Source of the DNA: an uncultured Clostridia bacterium
Lineage (GTDB): Bacteria > Bacillota > Clostridia > Oscillospirales > Ruminococcaceae
Assembly: GCA_947389015.1 (NCBI GenBank)
Contig: CANDVA010000011.1
Span: forward strand, 1-64,000
DNA: 64,000 bases
Reading direction: 5' to 3'
The position numbers and the translations under genes were made by a program. Below are positions 8,810-16,436 of the stretch, piece after piece (position 1 is the first letter of the stretch; every line of letters starts with the position of its first letter). The notes under the pieces were generated by a model, which was not told where the DNA came from, made no database searches, and saw only the letters and a program-made list of their open reading frames with translations.

Positions 8810-10213
8810 ATGCAGCAAGCAAGACAGAATTCCGCGGCAAGGCAGCAGCTGCCGCGAAATAATGCCCCCGCGGGCGCGCGGCGACCTCAGGGCAGAGTTG
8901 TCGGGTCGCCGCAGGCGGACGCTGTTACGGGCGTTCCTACCAGACCGAATAACGGCGCGGCGCGGGCTGTTCCGAAGCAGGTTGGGAAACCCCGAGGGCA
9001 GCAGGCCGAAAAGACCGCCGTAAAAGCGAAGAAAAAGAAGAAGGTCAAAGATCCGAACAGAGTACGGTTTTTCAGTCTTCAGGGCAGAGTTGACGTGCCT
9101 ATGCTGATAATCATTATGGTGCTGCTGGTTTTCGGAATTACCATGATGTTCTCGGCGGGACACGCGCTGTCGTACAGCGAAAACAACGGCGATTCGTTCG
9201 CCTATGTCACCCAACAGATGAAAGCGGCGGGCTTGGGTCTGGTAGCGATGTTCGTGCTGTCGTTCTTCGACTACCGTTTCCTGCGGCACGAGTTTAAGCT
9301 GTTTGGCGGCAAAAAAAGTATCACCGTGACACATTTGTTTCTGTTCTTTGCTATGTTTCTGAATTTGCTTACAATACCGTTAGGCGTCGCGGCGGAGGGA
9401 GGTCAGAAACGATGGCTTCCCGTTCCGGGACTGGGGCAGTTCCAGCCGTCCGACATTCTTAAGATTGCCGTTATCGTGTACTTTGCTTACTATATACATA
9501 AGAATTCGGATAAAATGCGCAAATTCTACGACGGCATATTGAGACCCGGAGTAATGCTGGTAATCATAATTCTTTCAATGATAAGCCAGATGCATTTGTC
9601 ATTTATGGTCATCATCTGCGTGGTGTTCGCGGCAATGCTGTTCACGGGCGGGTCAAATCTTAAGTATCTTGTTCCGATCTGCCTGCTTGCGGTAGGCGTG
9701 GCGGTTTTTGTCGTAATGGTACTCGACGTAGGCTACTTCAAGGACAGGATCACCTTTATGGATCCGCTGTCACAGCCCGGCGACGGCTCATATCAGAACT
9801 ATCAGTCGGCACTGGCGCTCGGTTCGGGCGGTATCTGGGGCAAGGGCTTCGGAAACTCGAGCCAGAAGTATAACTATCTCCCCGAGGCACACAACGACTT
9901 CGTTTACGCGATACTGGTCGAGGAATTCGGCTTGGTTGGCGGTCTGGCTGTCATCGTGCTGTTTTTGATCTTCGTATTCAGAGGGTTCTATATCGCGAGA
10001 AGGGCAGAGGATAAATTCGGCTGTCTGCTCGCGACGGGCATCACTTTTCAGATAGGCTTGCAGGCGTTCCTGAACCTCGGCGTTAATCTGTGCTGCATAC
10101 CGAATACGGGTATCTCAATGCCGTTTTTCAGCTACGGCGGTACGGCTCTGGCGCTGCAATTGTGCGAAATGGGACTGCTGCTGTCGGTAAGTAAGCGGGC
10201 TAAACTTAGTTAG
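8810..10213 (+). CDS. ftsW: Lipid II polymerase FtsW (SEDS family)
   Basis: Septal peptidoglycan glycosyltransferase of the SEDS family, the partner of the class B PBP encoded upstream. 467 residues. About 85 N-terminal residues form an unusual cytoplasmic extension rich in Gln, Arg, Ala and Pro that ends in a Lys-rich stretch. About ten transmembrane helices follow. SEDS signatures visible are GGQKRWLP, QPSDILKIA, YLPEAHNDFVYAILVEEFG, and NTGISMPFFSYGGTALALQL near the end. The ATG at 8810 is preceded by GGGAGG. Since the window has no RodA, SpoVE is the alternative name, but the operon position favours FtsW. Confidence 0.92.
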   Translation: MQQARQNSAARQQLPRNNAPAGARRPQGRVVGSPQADAVTGVPTRPNNGAARAVPKQVGKPRGQQAEKTAVKAKKKKKVKDPNRVRFFSLQGRVDVPMLIIIMVLLVFGITMMFSAGHALSYSENNGDSFAYVTQQMKAAGLGLVAMFVLSFFDYRFLRHEFKLFGGKKSITVTHLFLFFAMFLNLLTIPLGVAAEGGQKRWLPVPGLGQFQPSDILKIAVIVYFAYYIHKNSDKMRKFYDGILRPGVMLVIIILSMISQMHLSFMVIICVVFAAMLFTGGSNLKYLVPICLLAVGVAVFVVMVLDVGYFKDRITFMDPLSQPGDGSYQNYQSALALGSGGIWGKGFGNSSQKYNYLPEAHNDFVYAILVEEFGLVGGLAVIVLFLIFVFRGFYIARRAEDKFGCLLATGITFQIGLQAFLNLGVNLCCIPNTGISMPFFSYGGTALALQLCEMGLLLSVSKRAKLS

Positions 10214-10224
10214 GGGTTTGGAGT

Positions 10225-11358
10225 ATGAAAGTAATATTCGCCGCAGGCGGGACCGCGGGGCATATCAACCCCGCGCTCGCCATAGCGGATAAGATGAAGC
10301 AGGTGTTTTCGGATACGGAGATACTGTTTATAGGAACACCGAGCGGAATGGAGAGCCGTCTTGTTACCAAGGCGGGGTACGACTTCCGCGGCGTGGAGAT
10401 GTCGGGATTTCAGCGCGGATTTTCTCCGCGGGATATGGTGAGCAACATCAAGGCGGCGTATCGCTATCTGATATCGGCGAAAAGGGCTGTACGGAGAATA
10501 ATCAAGGAGTTCAAGCCGGAGCTTGCGGTGGGAACGGGCGGCTACGTCACCGCCACCGTCCTCGGACAAGCCGCCGCAATGGGCGTAAAGACGGTAACTC
10601 ACGAGAGCAATTCCTACCCGGGAATGGCGACAAAAATGCTTTCGGGAAAGGCGGACAAGGTCCTGCTCGCCGTTGAGGACGCGAAAAAGTTCTTAAAGAA
10701 TACCGACAGGTGCATAGTCACGGGTAATCCGCTGAGGACTAATATCCCCATCGAGGAGCGCTCCGCGGCTCGCAGGCGGCTCGGTCTGTCAGACGGGTTC
10801 ACGGTGCTGTCGTTCGGCGGAAGTCTCGGCGCGAATAAGATAACGGAGGCAGTCGCGGAGCTTATCGCGTGGGAGAAGAAAACGGGCGGTATCAATCATA
10901 TCCATTCGTTCGGCAGCAAGAACAAGGATACGTTCTACGCGGCGCTTGAACAGAGCGGCGTTTCCGAGGATAAGTCACGGCATATTTTCCGAGATTACAT
11001 TGATAATATGTATACCTGTATGTGCGCGGCGGATCTGATTATCTCGCGCGCGGGAGCTATGACGATAACCGAGCTTACCGAGATCGGCAGACCGTCTATA
11101 CTCGTGCCGTACCCCGCCGCCGCCGAAAATCATCAGTATTACAACGCTATGACGCTGGTCAACGAAAACGCCGCAATACTTATCGAGGATAAGGATCTGA
11201 CAAGAGCAAGGCTGGTCGACGAGGTATCGAGGCTGTATAACGACCGGGGGCGGCTGGAGTTTATGCGCGAAAACGCCGCGAAAATGCGGAAAGCCAACGC
11301 TGCGGATATCATATTGTCCGAAATAATCGACCTTGTGGGCAGAGTGCATTTCGAATGA
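10225..11358 (+). CDS. murG: UDP-GlcNAc:lipid I N-acetylglucosaminyltransferase MurG
   Basis: GT28 glycosyltransferase that adds GlcNAc to lipid I, making lipid II at the inner membrane face. 377 residues. The N-terminal glycine-rich GGTAGHINPALAIA is the MurG signature. GGYVT and HESNSYPGMATK in the first domain, the linker VTGNPLR, and the C-terminal UDP-GlcNAc site (ISRAGAMTITEL, then PYPAAAENHQ, with the usual His-Gln) complete the fold. It follows ftsW by 11 bases. Confidence 0.97.
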   Translation: MKVIFAAGGTAGHINPALAIADKMKQVFSDTEILFIGTPSGMESRLVTKAGYDFRGVEMSGFQRGFSPRDMVSNIKAAYRYLISAKRAVRRIIKEFKPELAVGTGGYVTATVLGQAAAMGVKTVTHESNSYPGMATKMLSGKADKVLLAVEDAKKFLKNTDRCIVTGNPLRTNIPIEERSAARRRLGLSDGFTVLSFGGSLGANKITEAVAELIAWEKKTGGINHIHSFGSKNKDTFYAALEQSGVSEDKSRHIFRDYIDNMYTCMCAADLIISRAGAMTITELTEIGRPSILVPYPAAAENHQYYNAMTLVNENAAILIEDKDLTRARLVDEVSRLYNDRGRLEFMRENAAKMRKANAADIILSEIIDLVGRVHFE

Positions 11359-11425
11359 CCCCGAAATTCACATAAAATCCCCGTTCAACATATTATGCTG
11401 TATAATTTGTTGAAAGGGTGATGTT

Positions 11426-12691
11426 ATGGATAATCGCCGAAAACTTATCGTGAACGGCGGGCGTAAGCTTGAGGGCGAGCTGAGAGTTCACGGCGCGAAG
11501 AACAGCGCTCTGCCGCTGTTGTCGGCGGCGGTTCTGGCACATGGAGAAACGGTGCTGCACAACTGTCCCGAGCTTACCGACGTGGACGCGGCGTGCAGGA
11601 TATTGACCCACCTCGGCTGCCGCTGCAAAAGGAGCGGCGACACCGTGACGGTAGACGCGACAAACGTATCTGGCTACGAGATACCCGACGCGCTTATGCG
11701 TGAAATGCGGTCGTCGATCGTGTTTCTGGGCGCGGTGCTCGGGAGAACGGGACGCTGTCGGCTGTCGTTCCCGGGAGGGTGCGAGCTGGGCGCGAGACCT
11801 ATCGACCTGCACCTCGCGGCGTTAAGGCAGATGGGCGCGGATATTGCCGAGGAGCACGGGTATCTCGACTGCACGGCGGCGGGAGGGCTTCACGGCGCGA
11901 AGATCACGCTTTCGTTCCCGTCGGTCGGCGCTACGGAAAATATCCTGCTGGCGGCGACGGCGGCAAAGGGGTTCACCGAAATACATAACGCCGCTCGCGA
12001 GCCTGAGATAGTCGATCTGGCGGACTGCCTCGGCAAATTCGGCGCGAAGATCGGCGGCGCGGGCGAGAGCGTGATAACCGTTGAGGGCGTTCCGCGAGCC
12101 GAACCGTGCGAGCACAGCGTTATCCCCGACAGGATAGTCGCGGGTACGTATCTTTGCGCGGCGGCGGTAACGCGCGGCGAGCTGATTCTGACGAGGTGCG
12201 AGCCGCGGCATATGAACGGTTTTATCCCCGTGCTTGAGGCAATGGGAGCGCGCATCTATACCTACGGCGGAGGAAAGATGTATCTGAGCTGCAATAAACG
12301 CCTTACCGCCCCGCCGACGGTGCGCACAATGCCGTATCCGGGGTTTCCGACGGATATTCAGGCGCCGTTCACCGCGCTGTGCGCTACCGCCGAGGGAACA
12401 TCGGTGTTCGTGGAGACGATATTCGAGAACCGTTTCAGACACATTCCCGAGCTTGTGCGGCTAGGCGCGTCTATAAAGACCGAGGGCAGGGTGTGCGTGG
12501 TTCAAGGCGTTAAACGGCTGTCGGGCGCTAAGGTGTGCGCGGCGGAGCTTCGGGGAGGAGCGGCACTCGTCACGGCGGCTCTGGCTGCCGAGGGAACGAG
12601 CGAGATAACGGGTCTCGGCTACATCGACCGCGGCTATGAGTCGCTGGAGGGCGCTCTGCGGTCGGTCGGAGCGGATATCAAGAGAGTATGA
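11426..12691 (+). CDS. murA: UDP-N-acetylglucosamine 1-carboxyvinyltransferase MurA
   Basis: First committed step of peptidoglycan synthesis: transfer of enolpyruvate from PEP to UDP-GlcNAc. 421 residues, full length. The N-terminal GAKNSALPLL carries the conserved Lys-Asn. The active-site loop reads FPGGCELGARP with the catalytic Cys, so the protein should bind fosfomycin. RG at the family positions and FPTDIQAPF are present in the second half. ATG behind GAAAGGGTGATG. A 67-base gap after murG includes TATAAT-like sequence but no clear -35 box. Confidence 0.95.
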   Translation: MDNRRKLIVNGGRKLEGELRVHGAKNSALPLLSAAVLAHGETVLHNCPELTDVDAACRILTHLGCRCKRSGDTVTVDATNVSGYEIPDALMREMRSSIVFLGAVLGRTGRCRLSFPGGCELGARPIDLHLAALRQMGADIAEEHGYLDCTAAGGLHGAKITLSFPSVGATENILLAATAAKGFTEIHNAAREPEIVDLADCLGKFGAKIGGAGESVITVEGVPRAEPCEHSVIPDRIVAGTYLCAAAVTRGELILTRCEPRHMNGFIPVLEAMGARIYTYGGGKMYLSCNKRLTAPPTVRTMPYPGFPTDIQAPFTALCATAEGTSVFVETIFENRFRHIPELVRLGASIKTEGRVCVVQGVKRLSGAKVCAAELRGGAALVTAALAAEGTSEITGLGYIDRGYESLEGALRSVGADIKRV

Positions 12692-12741
12692 ACGGCTGTG
12701 CGCCCGCCATATAAAGGAAGTTGAAGGGAAGTGACGGTAAA

Positions 12742-13938
12742 ATGCGGAATAAGCAAAAAAAGCAGGTCTCCGACAAAGTGCCCAAGGGTATGCTGAAATC
12801 GACAAAGGATCTGCCGATAAAGAGCAGCGCGCAGAACCGCCGTCCCATCGGCAACGTAAAGCCGCAGAATATGCGGAACGGGCAGGCTCCGCGCAATAAC
12901 GCGATAAAGCAGCCCGCGCTGCAGAGACCCGTAAATCCGCAGGCGCATAAGGCAGTCGCTAAGGCTATGAATGCCAAGACCGCGCCGAAAAAGCGCCGCA
13001 AATTCCGCGGCGGTAATTATATACTGTACTATATTTTGGCGGCGATAATCGTGGTTATCGTTATGATCGTGCTGGCGAATACCGTGCTGTTCAAGTGCGG
13101 CGAGATAGAGGTGCAGGGCAATGTGCGGTATTCGGCGGCGGAGATAATCGGCAGGTCGGGGCTGAAGACGGGTGATAATCTTCTGCACGTAAACGTCGCG
13201 GCGGCGTCGGACGGTATCGTCAATTCGCTTTCTTATATCGACAAAGCGGAGGTAAAACGATCGTTTCCGACAAAGCTTATCATCACCGTCAGCGAGGCTG
13301 AAAGGTGGTACGCGTTGAGTCAGGGCGGCGTTACCGCGGCAATCTCGCGTAGGGGAAGGATAATCGAGCAGGGAAATACGGACGGACTTACCGTTGTCAG
13401 GGGCTTTGACGCGGAGAGCGTCGAGACGGGAAAATGGCTGAAATCCAAGACCGAGGGCAAGGACGAGATACCGCAGATAGTGTTCGACGCAGCGGAAAAG
13501 GCGGGACTTGAAAAGCTGGACGAGATAGATATGACAGACAGATTTTCGGTCAAGCTGTCGGTGGACGGCGGCAGGGTCGTGCTGGAGCTTGGTCCCGCCA
13601 CGGCCGTTGAGAGCAAGCTGCGCGTCGCGGCGGCGATAATAAAGGAAGAACTCGGCGCGGAGGAGAGCGTTACGCTGCTGCTGACAAATCCCGAAAAGGT
13701 CGCGGTGAGGAACAAGCCGAAGCCGCCGAGCGCAAGCAGCTCGTCGACTACAACCTCCACAGCGCCGCCGACTGTTCCCGAGGATCTCGAAACATCGGAA
13801 ACATCCGAGACGGGAGAGCCATACGAGACCTATGAGCCGAGCTACGAGGAGCCGTCTTATGAAGAGCCGACATACGAAGACCCATATACCTACGAAGAAC
13901 CGTGGACGAATGAGGAAACGGGGGAGACCGGAGAATAG
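12742..13938 (+). CDS. ftsQ: Cell division protein FtsQ/DivIB
   Basis: Bitopic division protein. The basic, Asn/Gln/Pro-rich cytoplasmic part spans about residues 1-92. One transmembrane helix (about 95-118, YILYYILAAIIVVIVMIVLA) leads to an external POTRA domain (IEVQGNVRYSAAEIIGRSG) and a beta domain. The last about 60 residues are low complexity: Ser/Thr/Pro, then repeated YEEPSYEEP-type units rich in Tyr, Glu and Pro, ending ETGETGE. The ATG at 12742 is preferred to the TTG at 12721, which has its ribosome site too close. It ends the first transcription unit, directly before a strong terminator. Confidence 0.88.
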   Translation: MRNKQKKQVSDKVPKGMLKSTKDLPIKSSAQNRRPIGNVKPQNMRNGQAPRNNAIKQPALQRPVNPQAHKAVAKAMNAKTAPKKRRKFRGGNYILYYILAAIIVVIVMIVLANTVLFKCGEIEVQGNVRYSAAEIIGRSGLKTGDNLLHVNVAAASDGIVNSLSYIDKAEVKRSFPTKLIITVSEAERWYALSQGGVTAAISRRGRIIEQGNTDGLTVVRGFDAESVETGKWLKSKTEGKDEIPQIVFDAAEKAGLEKLDEIDMTDRFSVKLSVDGGRVVLELGPATAVESKLRVAAAIIKEELGAEESVTLLLTNPEKVAVRNKPKPPSASSSSTTTSTAPPTVPEDLETSETSETGEPYETYEPSYEEPSYEEPTYEDPYTYEEPWTNEETGETGE

Positions 13939-13943
13939 CTTAT

Positions 13944-13973
13944 ACGACGCCGCTTTCTGCGGCGTCGTTTTTT
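13944..13973 (+). terminator. Intrinsic terminator after ftsQ
   Basis: ACGACGCCGC (13944-13953) pairs perfectly with GCGGCGTCGT (13959-13968) around the loop TTTCT, followed by a run of six T. It separates the mra operon from ftsZ. Confidence 0.93.
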
Positions 13974-14048
13974 AAGGTAAATTATACCTTTTTGTATGAT
14001 TCCACAAAAATAAATTGCAGTGATTGTGAAATTTATTTCAAAAAACAG

Positions 14049-14077
14049 TTGCAATTTTCATTCTGTTCTGTTATAAT
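14049..14077 (+). promoter_or_regulatory. ftsZ promoter
   Basis: TTGCAA (14049-14054), 17-bp spacer, TATAAT (14072-14077). The ftsZ start codon is 50 bases downstream with AGGAGG at 14111-14116. Confidence 0.85.
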
Positions 14078-14127
14078 ATTAAGTAGTATTTGCAAAATGA
14101 CGTAAAAAGCAGGAGGAGTTGTAAGTT

Positions 14128-15288
14128 ATGGCTTTTACGATTGACGATAACAACGACGGATTTGAAGTAGCCGACGATTTTCAGATGACGACCAAGATCA
14201 TGGTCTTTGGCGTCGGCGGTGCGGGTGGAAACGCTGTCTCGCACATGGTTGAAAGCGGTATTCATGATGTTGAGTACGTTATCGCCAATACCGACGTTGC
14301 CGCGCTTCGCGGTAAGGACGGCAGCAAAATGAAGCGTATTCAGATCGGCAGAAAGACCACCAAGGGTCAGGGCGCGGGCAACGATCCGGCTAAGGGCAGG
14401 GATTCGGCGGAGGAAAACCGCGAGGATATCGAAAAGGCTATGGACGGCGTTTCTATGCTGTTTATCGCCGCGGGTATGGGCGGCGGTACCGGAACGGGTG
14501 CGGCTCCCGTCGTAGCGAGCGTTGCCAAGGAAAAGGATATCCTGACGGTCGGCGTTGTTACAAAGCCTTTCGGTTGGGAGGGTACCAGCAAAATGCGCCA
14601 GGCTATCGGCGGTATTTCCGAGATGAAAAAGTACGTCGACGCGCTTATCGTTATCCCGAACGATCGTCTTAAGGAGCTTAAAGGCGCTAAGATCACGCTG
14701 AAAAACGCGTTCTCCGAGGTCGACAATATCCTCTGCAAGGCGGTTATGGGTATTATAAAGCTGCTTCAGGGCGACGGTCACATCAACGTTGACTTCGCCG
14801 ACGTTAAGATGGCGCTCAGCAATTCGGGTATCGCGCATATGGCTATCGGTCACGGCAAGGGCGACTACAAGATCGACGAGGCGCTCGACGAGGTTCTCAA
14901 CAGCCCGCTGCTTGAGACATCCATCAACGGCGCAAGACGCGGTCTGCTGAACATCAGTGTGCCGAGTACGCTGTCGTTCGAGGAGTTCGACAGCCTTACA
15001 CAGGATATCGCGGAGAAGTTCAACACCGACGCGAGATACAAGTTCGGCGTCGTGTTCGACGATTCGCTGGCGGAGGACGAGATATCGCTTATCGTTGTCG
15101 CTACGGACTTCGAGGAGGACGCGCCGATGAACCCCGCTTCGAGCGGATTTGCTTCCTCTGACCCCGAGCCGATGGCTTCCGTTACGGTAACGCCCACCTC
15201 CGATGGTTTTTCGGGAAATGTGGGATTTGCCTCGGGCGCGTCGGATATCGATCTGCTGCTGCAGAAGTTCAACAGCGGCAGAGATTGA
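14128..15288 (+). CDS. ftsZ: Cell division GTPase FtsZ
   Basis: Tubulin-like GTPase that forms the Z ring at mid-cell. 386 residues. The tubulin signature GGGTGTGAAP (near residue 116), the nucleotide-binding start GVGGAGGNAVSHM, NTDVAAL, and the T7-loop region with NVDFADVKMAL are all present. A short acidic and Ser/Pro-rich linker ends in DIDLLLQKFNSGRD, which differs from the usual C-terminal PSFLRNR-type peptide. It stands alone between two terminators with its own promoter; no ftsA lies next to it. Confidence 0.98.
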   Translation: MAFTIDDNNDGFEVADDFQMTTKIMVFGVGGAGGNAVSHMVESGIHDVEYVIANTDVAALRGKDGSKMKRIQIGRKTTKGQGAGNDPAKGRDSAEENREDIEKAMDGVSMLFIAAGMGGGTGTGAAPVVASVAKEKDILTVGVVTKPFGWEGTSKMRQAIGGISEMKKYVDALIVIPNDRLKELKGAKITLKNAFSEVDNILCKAVMGIIKLLQGDGHINVDFADVKMALSNSGIAHMAIGHGKGDYKIDEALDEVLNSPLLETSINGARRGLLNISVPSTLSFEEFDSLTQDIAEKFNTDARYKFGVVFDDSLAEDEISLIVVATDFEEDAPMNPASSGFASSDPEPMASVTVTPTSDGFSGNVGFASGASDIDLLLQKFNSGRD

Positions 15289-15316
15289 TCACGATGAGAT
15301 ATCAGATAATTCAACT

Positions 15317-15341
15317 ATCCGGAGCTTTGCTCCGGATTTTT
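15317..15341 (+). terminator. Intrinsic terminator after ftsZ
   Basis: ATCCGGAGC (15317-15325) pairs with GCTCCGGAT (15329-15337) around the loop TTT, followed by TTTTG. Confidence 0.92.
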
Positions 15342-15384
15342 GTTGATTGTTTCGCGAAAAAAATGAGAATTCTCGGAAAAGCCC

Positions 15385-15413
15385 TTGCATTTTTCGCGGA
15401 TTTGTTATACAAT
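15385..15413 (+). promoter_or_regulatory. Promoter for the 15495 membrane-protein gene
   Basis: TTGCAT (15385-15390), 17 bp, TACAAT (15408-15413). A second TATAAT at 15413-15418 overlaps it but has poor spacing. The gene starts about 75 bases downstream. Confidence 0.65.
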
Positions 15414-15494
15414 ATAATATGTAGTATTGTTTTTATTTACATAAGAGTACTTTTACAACAAGATGTCATACTTATTTAATAAAGGGGTTAAAAT

Positions 15495-16415
15495 ATGGAC
15501 AAGCTGGTAGCTTTTTTCAAAAACGTATGGTTCAGACGTTCAGTGGCGCTGTTGTGCTGGGGGTACACCGCGCTTATGCTTTGGGTGGCGTGGCTGAATT
15601 TCGGATTTTTCTTCGTATTTGAAAATCCCACTCCTCTTTTTGTTCTGTACCTTTTTGTGAACATTGCGGCGCTCGGTCTGATGATATTGACGAGAAAGCA
15701 GATGTTCACCAAGATAAACGCTTATATTCTGCCGCCGATAGTGTTCGCGATCGTGATCTTCGGGTTTGGCAACTGGTATATGATCGCGCCGCCGCTGGCG
15801 GTAATGATCGTACTGTTCTTCGTCAATAATTCAAATGAAACGCTGAAAACCGTGCTGGGTACCATGTATCTGCTGATGTACGTTATCGGCGTGGTGGGAT
15901 ATATCGGAATACGTATGTTTATGGGCGATATCACGTTTACGGGAGTTGACCTGACAAGACGCGACCCCGATTACGAAAAGCTCTCCGAGTCGGGGGAGTA
16001 CCGAATAGTGCGCTATATAAACGATACCAACGAACGCAAAACGATGACGTATTATGTCGAATATACGATCGACGATGTGGAGATACCGCTCGGACTGTGC
16101 AAAAAGGTGTTCGGCTGTAAGCATATCCACACCGCGACTTATCAGAACAAGAGCGAGGATCTTGTATCGTGGAGCACTCAGAGGGTCGACGGAGAAAAGG
16201 TCGACGTTCTGCTTGTAGAGGGCAGCCTGCGCGAAAATCCGTATCTTATTCAGCCTGTAGAGGACGATGACAGCTCGGACAGCTCGACGTCGGGGAGCTC
16301 GTCGAGATCGAGCACGTCAAGCGGCAGTACGTCAGGCGGCTCGGACGGCAGCTCGGAGGCGGGAGAGACCGTTGAAACCGGAGCGACCGCTGAGACTACG
16401 CATACCGCGGAATAA
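15495..16415 (+). CDS. Unknown membrane protein with Ser-rich tail
   Basis: 306 residues, family not recognised. The N-terminal half holds about five hydrophobic segments (roughly 15-38, 47-66, 74-92, 94-110 and 118-140). A soluble domain of about 110 residues follows. It has a Cys pair (CKKVFGC, about 198-204) and sequence suggesting beta structure. The last 45 residues are almost all Ser, Gly, Thr and Glu. The start has AAAGGGG upstream. It is followed after 21 bases by the 828-aa gene, so the two are likely cotranscribed. Neighbouring ftsZ hints at an envelope role, but that is only position. Confidence 0.75.
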   Translation: MDKLVAFFKNVWFRRSVALLCWGYTALMLWVAWLNFGFFFVFENPTPLFVLYLFVNIAALGLMILTRKQMFTKINAYILPPIVFAIVIFGFGNWYMIAPPLAVMIVLFFVNNSNETLKTVLGTMYLLMYVIGVVGYIGIRMFMGDITFTGVDLTRRDPDYEKLSESGEYRIVRYINDTNERKTMTYYVEYTIDDVEIPLGLCKKVFGCKHIHTATYQNKSEDLVSWSTQRVDGEKVDVLLVEGSLRENPYLIQPVEDDDSSDSSTSGSSSRSSTSSGSTSGGSDGSSEAGETVETGATAETTHTAE

Positions 16416-16436
16416 TGTAAGTAAAGGAGAATTGCC

